Below, piece by piece: positions 7,576-16,598 of a stretch of DNA of 64,000 bases (positions within the stretch are counted from its first letter, which is position 1; each line of letters opens with the position of its first letter). Below the pieces are notes generated by a model. The model was not told the origin of the DNA, made no database searches, and was given only the letters and a program-made list of their open reading frames with translations. The position numbers and the translations under genes were made by a program. This DNA is from Paenibacillus sambharensis (GTDB taxonomy: Bacteria; Bacillota; Bacilli; Paenibacillales; Paenibacillaceae): contig NZ_QKRB01000044.1 in NCBI RefSeq assembly GCF_003233845.1, positions 186,001 through 250,000 on the forward strand. The letters are read 5' to 3'.

Positions 7576-8874
7576 ATGGACAGATGGTTTGCGCTTAAGG
7601 AACGCGGCACATCGGTGGGAACTGAGATGCTGGCTGGTATTACAACCTTTTTTACCATGGTGTATATCGTCATTGTGAACCCGGGTATATTGAGCCAGGC
7701 GGGACTGGACTTTAACGGCGTCTTCATCGCCACAGTGCTCGCCAGTATCGTGGGCACGCTGATTATGGGACTCTGGGCCAACTACCCGATTGTCATTGCG
7801 CCGGGCATGGGGCTGAATGCGTACTTCGCCTTTACGGTGGTTGGGGGCGGAGAAGTCAGCTGGCAGGCAGCATTGGGCGCCGTCTTCGTGGCCGGGATTA
7901 TCTTCGTGCTGCTGTCGCTGACCTCCTTCCGCTTTATGCTGCTGGATGCGATACCGCAGAGCTTGAAGCATGCCATCACGGCAGGCATAGGCCTGTTCAT
8001 TACCTTCATCGGCTTGCAAAATTCCGGCATCGTAGCGGATTCGCCTTCCACGCTGCTCACGATCGGCAATCTGACGGAACCGATGACGCTGCTTACCATC
8101 ATCGGCCTTACGATTACGGTTGTGCTGATGTCCTATGGGGTGAAGGGCTACCTGTTTGTCGGGATGCTGATCACGGGCATCATTGCCTGGTTCATGGGCC
8201 TTATGGATCTGCCGTCCAGCTGGGTAGGCCTGCCGACAGGCTTGTCCGCGACAGCGATGCAGATGGACATCGGCGGGGTGATCTCGAACGGCTTGTATGG
8301 GGTTATCTTCACCTTCCTCCTGATCACATTGTTTGATACGACAGGCACGATGCTCGGCGTGGCCGAGCAGGCCGGACTGCTGAAGAATAACAAGTTCCCG
8401 CGTTCAAGGGGCGCACTGCTGGCGGATGCCGTCGGCACGACCACTGGTGCCATGCTGGGCACAAGCCCGACATCCGCTTATATCGAATCCAGCGCGGGTG
8501 TTGCGGTAGGCGGCCGGACAGGACTGACAGCAGTAGTCGTGAGCGCGCTGCTCGGACTGACGCTGTTCTTCACGCCGGTGATCTCGGTATTGGCCGCTAT
8601 TCCGGCAATTACGGCCCCGGCACTCATTATCGTCGGCTTCCTGATGATCAGCACGCTGCAGAAGATCGACTGGAGCGATTTTGAAGTGGTCTTCCCGGCC
8701 TTCCTGATCATTGTGCTGATGCCGCTGACTTACAGCATCGCAACGGGTATCGGTGTCGGCTTCATCGCGTATCCGATACTGAAGGCAGTCCGCGGCAAGT
8801 GGCGCGATGTACATCCGATCTTCTATCTGTTCGCAGTTTTGTTTGCCGTCCAGCTTGCGTTCTTTGCTCATTAA
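7576..8874 (+). CDS. pbuG: NCS2-family purine permease (hypoxanthine/guanine type)
   Basis: The 432-residue membrane transporter has about 12-13 hydrophobic segments. It carries the AzgA-like NCS2 signatures: AGITTFFTMVYIVIVNP near residue 20, APGMGLNAYFAF near 76, and TLFDTTGTMLGVAEQAGL near 254. It imports purine bases with protons across the cytoplasmic membrane. The guanine riboswitch just upstream supports guanine/hypoxanthine as substrate and predicts shut-off when purines are plentiful. The length is typical. The gene is monocistronic, with a strong terminator 40 bases after the stop. The symbol is by analogy with Bacillus subtilis PbuG; PbuO is an alternative. Confidence 0.88.
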   Translation: MDRWFALKERGTSVGTEMLAGITTFFTMVYIVIVNPGILSQAGLDFNGVFIATVLASIVGTLIMGLWANYPIVIAPGMGLNAYFAFTVVGGGEVSWQAALGAVFVAGIIFVLLSLTSFRFMLLDAIPQSLKHAITAGIGLFITFIGLQNSGIVADSPSTLLTIGNLTEPMTLLTIIGLTITVVLMSYGVKGYLFVGMLITGIIAWFMGLMDLPSSWVGLPTGLSATAMQMDIGGVISNGLYGVIFTFLLITLFDTTGTMLGVAEQAGLLKNNKFPRSRGALLADAVGTTTGAMLGTSPTSAYIESSAGVAVGGRTGLTAVVVSALLGLTLFFTPVISVLAAIPAITAPALIIVGFLMISTLQKIDWSDFEVVFPAFLIIVLMPLTYSIATGIGVGFIAYPILKAVRGKWRDVHPIFYLFAVLFAVQLAFFAH

Positions 8875-8913
8875 CGGGCATGCGAGGCAGCAATAGAATC
8901 ATAAGTTTACCGA

Positions 8914-8946
8914 CCCTCTTGCAGGCGACCTGCAAGGGGGTTTTTT
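8914..8946 (+). terminator. Rho-independent terminator after purine permease
   Basis: CCCTCTTGCAGG and CTGCAAGGGGG pair around the loop CGAC, followed by TTTTTT. This is a textbook intrinsic terminator. Confidence 0.9.
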
Positions 8947-8995
8947 ACCTTCCATAATGCGCTATAATTTTGTTTAACAACGGGAGGGAAATGGG

Positions 8996-10987
8996 ATGAA
9001 TAGGCGTTTGACAGCTGCGGGGCTAGTGACGGCGGTATTAGGTCTGATGCTGCTCTTGGGAGGATGCAGCTCCGCTAATGAGTATTCAATCAATCAAGCA
9101 GATATTATAGCGGAGCTCCTGCCTGACGGTGACTTGTATGTAGAGGAGCTGTTCACCTATACGGTCCGCGGGGAGTATGACAGGATAAGCCGTTATATGG
9201 ATAACTACGGGGATTCGAACATCGAGTTCTTCGAGGCTTACATGCCCCCGGATGACCGCGAGCTCGGTAATTTCGGTTATGAGGGTCTGGAGCGTTATCC
9301 GGTTTCCTTGGATGCCAAGCGAGGCTCTTATTACGCCGATGTGCATGCAAAGGATGAAACGGTGCAGGTGTATTACCGCTACCGGCTTGATCAGGAAGCC
9401 GTGAAATACCCGGACGGCGGAGAGCTCGATTGGACCGTGCTAGCGCATAATGAAGCGGATCATCATAACGTAACCGTAATCGTGCGTGCACGGGAGCATG
9501 TGAATGAACCTCTAGTCGGCTACGCTTACGACCGTTCCGGAGGTTTCCTGGCGGACGCAGCAGACCGGCAGGTCCGGTATGAGAACAAGCTGCTGCCGGA
9601 GCAGGACACGGTGAGACTGAAGGTATTCTTCAGAGCGGAAGCGGTCCCGGATACGGAAGTGACGGCGGGAACAACACGGGCGGAACGGATGCTTGAGGAG
9701 ACGGCGCTGAAGCAGCAGTTCGCGAAGCGGGATGATCGGCTCGATGCCGGCCGTGAAGCAACGCTATGGCTCAGCTGCATCGCAGCTGCAGGTGCTGCGT
9801 TCTATGCGCTCTCGCTGCGCAGGCTTACAGCCTGGTGGAGAGGACGGCAGGTCTCGCACGAGCAGCTCGAACAGATGGACCCGGTCCGACTCGTTCACCT
9901 TTACAGGAAGGGTGAACTCAGAATGCCGGATGTGCTCGCGGGCGTTTTTTTCCTGCGCCGCAGGGGGATGGTCGATATCTCCATGGTTGAGTCGGGTACA
10001 CGATTTCAGGAGGATCGGAAAGCGCCGAAGCAGCTGCCGCAGTTTGCATTCAGGGGGAGCCGTTCTAGACTAAGGGGGGCGGAGCGGCATCTGGTCAGCT
10101 GGCTGTTCGGCGGGACAGGCGTGTTAGATCTTGAGAAAATCTCGGGGCCAACGGCGGCCGAACGCAGACAGAAGGGCTCCATGAAGCCATACATACAGCG
10201 TATCCGGCGGTTTAGAAGAGCGTTCACCCGGTGGCGGATGCTCTTGGAAGCACAGGAAGGACAGACGAAAAAGATGGTGGGAATCGGAGAATACAAGCCG
10301 GGGAGGTTCATTTTTTCTGCGCTGGCTCTTGTCCATCTGATCGTAGTCATCTACTTGTATATGGCGGATGTACAGCCGCTAGGATGGATCGCTGTATTGG
10401 CGCTCGTTCTTGGGGGAAGTGCCGTCTGGCTTACATTGCGCACCCGTCATAAGGGCTTCATGACCGCATACTTGGCCGCTTGTTTCTTTGCGGTCGCCCA
10501 GATTGTGCACGAACCGGTGGTCATGGAGTATTTTAACTTCGTGCTGCTGTCACTGATCCTTGTATGGCTGCTCCCGGGCAGAGTAACAGATCGTGACTCG
10601 GAAGCGTTCCGGAGCGCCATCAAGCGATATCGCCAGAGGCTGGCAAGGGGCGGCGACGGAGGAAGTGATCCGGCTGGTCTCGAACGGATGATGGAGGATG
10701 CGCTGCTGCTTGGCGTGGGCCTGCGATTCTTGAAGCATGCTGGGAATAATCAGGCGGGTCCCGGCTTCTATTCGGCATCTCCATTGTTCGACCCTGCTGC
10801 GCATGAAGCAATCAACTATGCCTTTATTCACTCGTGGAAGCATATAGAGCGGAAGCTGTCTGGATCAGGCGGAGGCGGATACGGAGATGGCGGGAGCGGC
10901 TTCTATGGAGACGGGGGCTTCGGCGGAGACAGCGGCAGTGATGGAGGGAGTGACAGTGGAGGAGACGGCGGAGGCGGCGGAGATTGA
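8996..10987 (+). CDS. DUF2207-family membrane protein with Gly-rich tail
   Basis: The 663-residue protein begins with a signal-like hydrophobic stretch containing LLLGGC, which may be a lipobox. Residues 30-230 form an extracytoplasmic DUF2207-type domain (VEELFTYTVRGEYDRISRY, LDWTVLAHN). A transmembrane helix lies near 255, a cytoplasmic region of about 150 residues follows, two to four helices occupy 440-530, and the chain ends in a Gly/Asp/Ser tail of about 45 residues with GGGGYGDGGSG-type runs. This order is that of the YciQ/DUF2207 family of predicted membrane proteins, whose function is unknown. The start ATG at 8996 has GGGAGGGA upstream. It is a single gene between a terminator and the amylase leader region. 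Confidence 0.78.
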   Translation: MNRRLTAAGLVTAVLGLMLLLGGCSSANEYSINQADIIAELLPDGDLYVEELFTYTVRGEYDRISRYMDNYGDSNIEFFEAYMPPDDRELGNFGYEGLERYPVSLDAKRGSYYADVHAKDETVQVYYRYRLDQEAVKYPDGGELDWTVLAHNEADHHNVTVIVRAREHVNEPLVGYAYDRSGGFLADAADRQVRYENKLLPEQDTVRLKVFFRAEAVPDTEVTAGTTRAERMLEETALKQQFAKRDDRLDAGREATLWLSCIAAAGAAFYALSLRRLTAWWRGRQVSHEQLEQMDPVRLVHLYRKGELRMPDVLAGVFFLRRRGMVDISMVESGTRFQEDRKAPKQLPQFAFRGSRSRLRGAERHLVSWLFGGTGVLDLEKISGPTAAERRQKGSMKPYIQRIRRFRRAFTRWRMLLEAQEGQTKKMVGIGEYKPGRFIFSALALVHLIVVIYLYMADVQPLGWIAVLALVLGGSAVWLTLRTRHKGFMTAYLAACFFAVAQIVHEPVVMEYFNFVLLSLILVWLLPGRVTDRDSEAFRSAIKRYRQRLARGGDGGSDPAGLERMMEDALLLGVGLRFLKHAGNNQAGPGFYSASPLFDPAAHEAINYAFIHSWKHIERKLSGSGGGGYGDGGSGFYGDGGFGGDSGSDGGSDSGGDGGGGGD

Positions 10988-11070
10988 GTATCTTATATGT
11001 CTGGTACCTGCCAATCCTCGAGCGTTGGTTAGGGGAGAGTTCAGAGCAGAATAGACGACTGTGACGTATC

Positions 11071-11108
11071 GGGGCTGTCTCGAAAGTCATAATGACTGCG
11101 GGACGCCC
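11071..11108. repeat. Imperfect palindrome related to the one at 2272
   Basis: GGGGCTGTCTC, AAGTCATAATGACT and GGGACGCCC reproduce the outer stem and inner dyad of the palindrome at 2272-2313 with several substitutions. It follows the DUF2207 gene by 80 bases and runs into CTTTATTT, so it may act as a terminator. The shared core suggests a dispersed repeat family. Confidence 0.5.
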
Positions 11109-11329
11109 TTTATTTGGCGAAAATTTCAGGAGCGGTCAAGGCTGTGAAGCAGCCTGAGTTTGGCGCAAACGGTTGCGTCATATTTCGTGATAAGCAAGCC
11201 AGAAGGCTCGGTGTTATATGGGGATGGAGAATAGACCTTTGAACCAGGGTTAGCAGCTGAAACTGCCTGATATATAAGGGGAAATGAGTCCGGCGAATGT
11301 GGGGTAATTCCCTTATTGAAGAAAAAAGG

Positions 11330-11359
11330 TTGACAGATTATTCACATGGATGCCATAAT
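11330..11359 (+). promoter_or_regulatory. Predicted sigma-A promoter of the amylase gene
   Basis: TTGACA at 11330-11335 and CATAAT at 11354-11359 are separated by 18 bases. The start of transcription would fall near 11366, directly before the cre palindrome. The resulting leader of about 295 bases holds no gene I can support; a 60-codon frame inside it lacks a ribosome site. Confidence 0.6.
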
Positions 11360-11371
11360 TAGGCCTAAGAA

Positions 11372-11387
11372 ATGCAAGCGTTTGCAT
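11372..11387. promoter_or_regulatory. CcpA-type cre operator
   Basis: ATGCAAGCGTTTGCAT is a perfect palindrome centred on the CG step that defines catabolite-responsive elements, and resembles the operator of the Bacillus subtilis amylase gene. It lies just past the predicted -10 box, where CcpA binding would block initiation. This predicts repression of the amylase by glucose. Confidence 0.78.
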
Positions 11388-11661
11388 TTGATCTGTTGTA
11401 AGTGTTACATAGGGTTATACCCATAAGGTTATCCTCATCTACGTTGTAACTGTGAGAGAAATACGGCTGCCGCGCCGTACCTCGCAAGCCCATCGTTATC
11501 TAGTCAAAGGATACTTCAGCTTCGAGCGACGCATCCTGGGACTTTTTATTATCAAGTATTATGTAAGCGCATCCAAAGTGAACCCAAAGGAAGCTGGTCA
11601 CTTCAAATCCGTTATTTACAGCGAAATGCTGTAAAAATATAAGCTTAAAGGAGATGTGTTA

Positions 11662-13380
11662 ATGAGAAAGATGGCAAGACCGTTCTGGAAGTATGTGCTG
11701 TCTCTTGCGCTGCTGCTTCAAATTGTAGGTGCTGCCGGTGTGCCGCAGGCGAATGCTGCGAATTCGTACGGGCTGCCGGCAACGACGAAGGAAGGGGTTA
11801 TTTTTCACGCCTGGAACTGGTCGTTCGATAACATTCGGAACAATCTCCCAGCGCTTGCTGCTGCAGGCTTCAAGTCCGTTCAGACATCCCCGATCCAGGG
11901 AAGCAAGGAACCGACGATGCAAGGCAGCAGCTGGTGGGTGCTGTATCAGCCCATTAACTTCAAGATCGGCAACGCTCAGCTTGGAGACCGGGAGGCTTTC
12001 CGCAGACTGTGTGAAGAGGCTGAGAAGTACGGCATCAACATTATTGTAGACGTGGTTGCCAACCATACCGGGAATGCAGGAGGAGGCAGTCTGCAGTACC
12101 AGCCTGCAGCCAATGTTGATCCGGCAATCAAGAATAACTCGAATTTCTGGCATGAAGCCAGAGGAGTTGAAGATTGGAACAACCGCTGGCAGGTTACGCA
12201 GTGGGGCATCGGCCTTCCGGACTTGAATACGTCCAATCAGCAGCTTCAGGACATGATCATTGCCTTCCTCAATGATGCGATTTCGCTAGGGGCTGACGGC
12301 TTCCGCTTCGATGCAGCCAAGCACATTGAGCTTCCGAACGAGACGGGCGGTTCGAACTTCTGGACGCGGGTGCTCGGTTCGCTTCAGAACAAGGAAAACC
12401 TCTATATCTATGGTGAGGTTCTGCAGGGCGGCGCGGACAACTTCGCTGGCTATGCCAACTATATGAACGTAACGCCTTCGGAGTACGGACATCAAGTCCG
12501 GAACGCAGTCGGCTTCAGCAGCAGTAAGAACGTGAATTATGCCCAGCACTACGGCGTCAGTGTGAGTCCGTCCAAGCTGGTGACATGGGTGGAGACGCAT
12601 GACACCTACGCGAACGATTCAGCAGAGTCGACCAACATGAATCAATGGCAGACCGAGATGGGCTGGGCCATGATCGCTGCCAGAGCAGAGGCGACATCGC
12701 TGTACTTCAACCGCCCGGCAGGCAGCGGAAAATTTGGCAGTCCGCTTGGCGCCCCCGGCAACGACTGGTGGAAGGACCCGGACATAGCAGCGGTGAATAA
12801 ATTCCGCAATGCTATGGTGGGTCAGCCGGAGTATCTGCGGACGCAGGGCAATGAGATTATGCTGATCGAGCGCGGTACGAAAGGGATGACAATCGTTAAC
12901 CTCGGCGGCACAGCGCAGATCAATTCGCCTACAGCGCTCGCAAGCGGCACGTATACGAACAAAGCCAGCGGCGGCGGCACATTTACGGCAGCGAACGGCC
13001 GTATTACAGGAACGCTCGGGGCAGGACAGATTGCTGTACTGTATGGCGCAGGAGACCAGCCGGGCACCGGAACTGAGAACGAGATGGTCAACGTGACCTT
13101 CAATGTCCAGAATGCGACGACTGTGATGGGGCAGAATGTGTTTATCGTTGGCAATATTCCTGCACTCGGCAGCTGGAATCCAGCGAATGCAGTAGGTCCT
13201 GCCAGCCCTGCGAATTATCCGACCTGGACGATTACCATTCCGCTGCCGAAAGGGACAGCCATCGAGTTCAAGGCGATCAAGAAGGATGCCAGCAATAATG
13301 TAGTGTGGGGAAGCGGAGCGAACCGGACATACACCGTATCGGCGAGCAATCCTACGGTAACCTTCAATTTTAATAATTGA
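11662..13380 (+). CDS. Secreted alpha-amylase (GH13) with C-terminal CBM20
   Basis: The 572-residue protein hydrolyses internal alpha-1,4 bonds of starch outside the cell. The ATG at 11662 follows AAAGGAG by eight bases. A signal peptide ends near A32 (PQANA). The catalytic barrel is closely like Bacillus subtilis AmyE (HAWNWSF near 50, DVVANHTG near 133). D217 in FRFDAAKH is the nucleophile, E252 in GEVLQ the acid/base, and D314 in THDTY the third carboxylate. After an all-beta C domain, residues of about 475-572 form a CBM20 starch-binding domain (VFIVGNIPALGSWNPANAV). AmyE itself carries a different binding module. It is monocistronic, with a cre site upstream and a hairpin just after the stop. 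Confidence 0.93.
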   Translation: MRKMARPFWKYVLSLALLLQIVGAAGVPQANAANSYGLPATTKEGVIFHAWNWSFDNIRNNLPALAAAGFKSVQTSPIQGSKEPTMQGSSWWVLYQPINFKIGNAQLGDREAFRRLCEEAEKYGINIIVDVVANHTGNAGGGSLQYQPAANVDPAIKNNSNFWHEARGVEDWNNRWQVTQWGIGLPDLNTSNQQLQDMIIAFLNDAISLGADGFRFDAAKHIELPNETGGSNFWTRVLGSLQNKENLYIYGEVLQGGADNFAGYANYMNVTPSEYGHQVRNAVGFSSSKNVNYAQHYGVSVSPSKLVTWVETHDTYANDSAESTNMNQWQTEMGWAMIAARAEATSLYFNRPAGSGKFGSPLGAPGNDWWKDPDIAAVNKFRNAMVGQPEYLRTQGNEIMLIERGTKGMTIVNLGGTAQINSPTALASGTYTNKASGGGTFTAANGRITGTLGAGQIAVLYGAGDQPGTGTENEMVNVTFNVQNATTVMGQNVFIVGNIPALGSWNPANAVGPASPANYPTWTITIPLPKGTAIEFKAIKKDASNNVVWGSGANRTYTVSASNPTVTFNFNN

Positions 13381-13393
13381 CAGCGTTTGCAAG

Positions 13394-13414
13394 GAGGGCC
13401 TGGCGGCCCTCTTC
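13394..13414 (+). terminator. Short hairpin terminator after amylase
   Basis: GAGGGCC and GGCCCTC pair around TGGC, followed by a T/C-rich run. It lies 13 bases after the amylase stop codon. Confidence 0.65.
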
Positions 13415-13491
13415 TTCTTGAGCGGCGGCAGATGAATGATGAACAGCATTTACAGGCATCTTTAGAGGAATGTATTCGAGATATTACAAGG

Positions 13492-13526
13492 GCGGAGCTC
13501 CATGATGGAGCTTCGTCTATTTTTTG
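13492..13526 (+). terminator. Hairpin with T-run upstream of ClC gene
   Basis: GGAGCTCC, loop ATGAT and GGAGCTTC form a stem with one mismatch, followed by TATTTTTT. It probably backs up amylase termination. The 240 bases between amylase and the channel gene hold these two hairpins and no supported gene. Confidence 0.55.
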
Positions 13527-13618
13527 GGCATAAATGTCCCATACACTGCCACACTATAGACAACCATTCCCACGCGAGGCGGCTTGCTGGGGAGAGATCA
13601 TGACAAGGGGACATGGCG

Positions 13619-14905
13619 ATGAATACAGATGCAAGCAGGACAGGTGCCACCTCCTATCTCCTGTTAATGGCGAAGTGGCTGTTCTGGGGGAGCTTAATCG
13701 GCGCGGCAGCGGGCTGTACAACTGCCTTCCTGATCACTATGAATGATATTGTGACGGATACCCGGAAGGCTTCCGCTTGGCTGCATTACCTGCTGCCTCT
13801 CGGAGGCGCTGTCATAGGATTTCTCTACCGGTACTTCGGAAGCGGATCCAGGGCGGGTAACGATCTCATTCTGGAATACATCCATGAAGGCGCCAAGAAA
13901 GTGCCGCTGCGAATGGGGCCGATTGTATTTGTCGGGACATTCATTACCCACCTGCTGGGGGGATCAACGGGCAGGGAAGGAGCCGCCATTCAGATGGCGG
14001 GAAGCCTCGCGGAGGCGGTCAACCGGATCTTCCGGGTCAATAAGGAGGACCGGCGGATTCTGCTGATTGCCGCAATAAGCGGCGGCTTCGGCTCAGCGTT
14101 CGGTACGCCGATTACCGGGGTGGTATTCGGGATGGAGGTAGTCGCCCTTGGGCGCATGCGCTACGACGCGGTTGTGCCCTGCTTCATCGCCAGTCTGCTG
14201 GGACATTTGGTGACCACCCTCTGGGGAATCAAGCATGAGCATCATGTGATCAAGCAGCTGCCGGAGATGACAGCCCTGACCTTCGGGAAAGTCTTCCTGC
14301 TCGCTGCTTTATTCAGCTTGGCCAGTGTGCTGTACAGCCAGATCAGGCACGGTGTATACCATTACTGCAGCAAGCATCTACCAAACCTCATTATCCGCGG
14401 CTTCCTGGGCGGGTTGGTTATTGTCGGGCTGACCCTGCTGATTGGGTCAAGAGACTATCTCGGACGTGGTCTGCCGATGATCGATCAAGCTTTCGAAGGA
14501 ACGGTTCCGCCGCTCGCCTTCTTCAGCAAAATCATCTTCACAGCTATTACCATGGGCACGGGCTTCCGCGGCGGAGAGGTCATTCCGCTCTTCTTTATCG
14601 GCTCCACGCTCGGCAATGTGCTTGCGCCGCTGTTTGCGCTGCCGGTCAGCTTCGCGGCTGCTCTCGGCCTAGTCGGCGTATTTTGTGGAGCGGCCCAAGC
14701 GCCGCTCGCCTGCTTTGTGCTGAGTCTGGAGCTGTTCGGCGGCAAGGGGATGTTCTATTTCTTCATCGTATGTATCGTAAGCCACCTGTTATCAGGTTAT
14801 CACAGCATCTATCCGACGCAGCAGGTATACGAGCCGAAGAGCCGGATGTTTAATTTGAAGCCGGGGGAGACGATTTCGAGTGTGGAGAAGGGCAGGAGAA
14901 AATAG
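13619..14905 (+). CDS. ClC-family voltage-gated chloride channel/transporter
   Basis: The 428-residue polytopic membrane protein has the ClC selectivity motifs: GGSTGREGAAIQM near residue 115 (the GREGP-type motif, with Ala for Pro), GFGSAFGTPITGVVFGMEV near 155-175, and GFRGGEVIPLFFIGS near 320. ClC proteins move chloride or fluoride across the membrane, either as channels or as proton antiporters. The ATG at 13619 fits the AAGGGG at 13605-13610 (8-base spacing) better than the ATG at 13613. There is no cytoplasmic CBS domain, which is usual for bacterial forms. It converges with the DUF421 gene, with only 25 bases between their stops. Confidence 0.88.
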   Translation: MNTDASRTGATSYLLLMAKWLFWGSLIGAAAGCTTAFLITMNDIVTDTRKASAWLHYLLPLGGAVIGFLYRYFGSGSRAGNDLILEYIHEGAKKVPLRMGPIVFVGTFITHLLGGSTGREGAAIQMAGSLAEAVNRIFRVNKEDRRILLIAAISGGFGSAFGTPITGVVFGMEVVALGRMRYDAVVPCFIASLLGHLVTTLWGIKHEHHVIKQLPEMTALTFGKVFLLAALFSLASVLYSQIRHGVYHYCSKHLPNLIIRGFLGGLVIVGLTLLIGSRDYLGRGLPMIDQAFEGTVPPLAFFSKIIFTAITMGTGFRGGEVIPLFFIGSTLGNVLAPLFALPVSFAAALGLVGVFCGAAQAPLACFVLSLELFGGKGMFYFFIVCIVSHLLSGYHSIYPTQQVYEPKSRMFNLKPGETISSVEKGRRK

Positions 14906-14930
14906 AGAGGTGTTGAAGGCTGTGGAGCTG

Positions 14931-15449
14931 TCAAGGTCGTTTACTGGAATCCTTGAGGGCCTGCAGCATCTGCTCCAACTCTCCAACGGTCACTGGTCTT
15001 GCATGCCGCATCAGCTCATACCCGATTCGCCCGTTAACTTCAATGGTGGCGCTCTTCAGATCGGATATCTGCAGGTTGCCGAGCTGACGGAGCCTCATCT
15101 CCAGCTGGTGCTGGGTGATCCGCAGCTTTCGAAGCGCCTTGGCATCCACCGTGCCCTCGCGGACCACGACTGTCGTTCTGCCCGTCATCAGCCGTTCAAA
15201 CCAGGGAAGCTTGAACTCCAGATACTCAAGCAGCATCAGGTAGAGCAGGAAGAGACCAACCGTAGCGGCGGAGCGCCAGACAGCCTTCTCTAGAATACCC
15301 TGGGCCAGCAGATTGCCGATCGAGATCATGATAACCGTCGTGGCTGCCGTCATCTGCGATATGGAGCGGCGTCCCGAGAACCGCAGCATCAGAATGCCGA
15401 ACAGAACGATGAATGCGCTTTTCCACACAATATGCCAGGTAATATCCAT
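14931..15449 (-). CDS. DUF421 (YetF/YcaP-type) membrane protein
   Basis: The 172-residue protein has two to three N-terminal membrane helices (about residues 5-85, with FGILMLRFSGRRSISQMT). A soluble alpha/beta domain follows, containing the conserved RLMTGRTTVVVREG and the helix-strand pattern LRITQHQLEMRLRQLG. This is the DUF421/YetF organisation. Members are widespread in spore-formers and affect the spore or cell envelope in some species, but the biochemical role is not established. The ATG at 15449 has GGGAGGG upstream on the minus strand. It diverges from the dhb operon across a 336-base region that carries the Fur boxes. Confidence 0.85.
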   Translation of the reverse strand: MDITWHIVWKSAFIVLFGILMLRFSGRRSISQMTAATTVIMISIGNLLAQGILEKAVWRSAATVGLFLLYLMLLEYLEFKLPWFERLMTGRTTVVVREGTVDAKALRKLRITQHQLEMRLRQLGNLQISDLKSATIEVNGRIGYELMRHARPVTVGELEQMLQALKDSSKRP

Positions 15450-15658
15450 AAAAGCCCTCCCTACATCCTTATTATGCCAACTGGCAATAGGGTTATTCTT
15501 GTTGGGAGAGCGGGTTTTTTATTGTCTGTAAACGAATGATTTATGGCCTGTACGTGGCGTGATCAGACTGCATGACAAGGCATGGATCTAACTATTGTCC
15601 AAGGAATTTCTGGATATTGTCTATGTTAGAACCGGGTAACTTGCCTTATCATTGACTA

Positions 15659-15673
15659 TGATAATCATTATCA
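15659..15673. promoter_or_regulatory. Fur box 1
   Basis: TGATAATCATTATCA is a perfect 7-1-7 match to the Bacillus Fur consensus. It lies 113 bases before the dhbA start and predicts iron repression of the whole bacillibactin operon. Confidence 0.92.
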
Positions 15674-15753
15674 CTGGGAGGGAGCGGATGACATAGCCAG
15701 CAATTATCACACAACATCAGCAGGCGATATTAATCACATTAACTAAATGAGAA

Positions 15754-15768
15754 TGAAATTCATTATCA
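15754..15768. promoter_or_regulatory. Fur box 2
   Basis: TGAAATTCATTATCA has a perfect right half and two substitutions in the left half of the 7-1-7 consensus. It lies 17 bases before the dhbA start, so with box 1 it brackets the probable promoter region. I could not choose a single -35/-10 pair with confidence. Confidence 0.78.
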
Positions 15769-15785
15769 CAATATAACAAAGGCTG

Positions 15786-16574
15786 GTGAGTCATTCTGTC
15801 GTGAAGGACAAAGTGGTTTTGGTAACTGGAGCTGCCCAAGGAATCGGCTGTGCGGTCTCAAGGGCATTGGCTGAGCAAGGCGCTGTCGTTGTTCTCGCAG
15901 ATCACAATGAAGCAGTTTTGCATGAGCTTGAAGACGGGCTGGCGGCTGATGGTCTATCGGGCGTCCCGCTTGTTATGAACGTGAGCGATAGCAGAGCGGT
16001 CAATGATACGGTCGAAAGAGTGGAGCGGGAGACAGGTCCCATCCACAGTCTTGTCAACGTCGCGGGCGTGCTGCGGACCGGTCTTATTGCATCCTACAGC
16101 GATGAAGACTGGGCGGCTACCTTCGCCGTGAACACCACGGGTGTGTTTAACGTCTCGCGAGCTGTGCTTCGTCACATGATTCCGCGCAGATCAGGCTCGA
16201 TCGTGACCGTGAGCTCCAATGCGGCAGGTGTACCCCGGATGCAGATGGCTGCTTATGCGGCTTCCAAGGCCGCGGCGACCCATTTTACCAAGTGCCTCGG
16301 GCTTGAGGCCGCAGGCTACGGCATTCGCTGCAATGTTGTGTCTCCCGGTTCCACCGATACCCCTATGCTGAAGGGCTTGTGGGCGGATACCGCGGGTGAT
16401 GCGAAGCAGGCGATAGCCGGCTCGCTGGAATCGTACCGTACGGGAATTCCTCTGCAGCGAATCGGCGCGCCGGCGGATATTGCGGGTGCTGTACTCTTTT
16501 TGCTGTCGGATAGCGCTCGTCATATCACAATGGAAGATCTCCGCGTAGATGGCGGAGCAACGCTAGGTATCTAA
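15786..16574 (+). CDS. dhbA: 2,3-dihydro-2,3-dihydroxybenzoate dehydrogenase DhbA
   Basis: This 262-residue short-chain dehydrogenase makes the last step to 2,3-dihydroxybenzoate, oxidising the dihydrodiol with NAD. It has the cofactor motif TGAAQGIG near residue 13, the NAG-type NVAG near 93, and the catalytic pair Y157/K161 in YAASKAA. The length and SDR layout match Bacillus DhbA. The GTG at 15786 gives the expected length; a second GTG at 15801 has somewhat better spacing to upstream purines and cannot be excluded. It is the first gene of the dhb operon, directly behind two Fur boxes. Confidence 0.93.
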   Translation: MSHSVVKDKVVLVTGAAQGIGCAVSRALAEQGAVVVLADHNEAVLHELEDGLAADGLSGVPLVMNVSDSRAVNDTVERVERETGPIHSLVNVAGVLRTGLIASYSDEDWAATFAVNTTGVFNVSRAVLRHMIPRRSGSIVTVSSNAAGVPRMQMAAYAASKAAATHFTKCLGLEAAGYGIRCNVVSPGSTDTPMLKGLWADTAGDAKQAIAGSLESYRTGIPLQRIGAPADIAGAVLFLLSDSARHITMEDLRVDGGATLGI

Positions 16575-16598
16575 TTTCATGAGAAAGGGGTTGTATTG

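Noticed and set aside
11452-11634. 60-codon frame in the amylase leader
   Set aside because: There is no ribosome site and no recognisable protein pattern; the segment is better read as untranslated leader.
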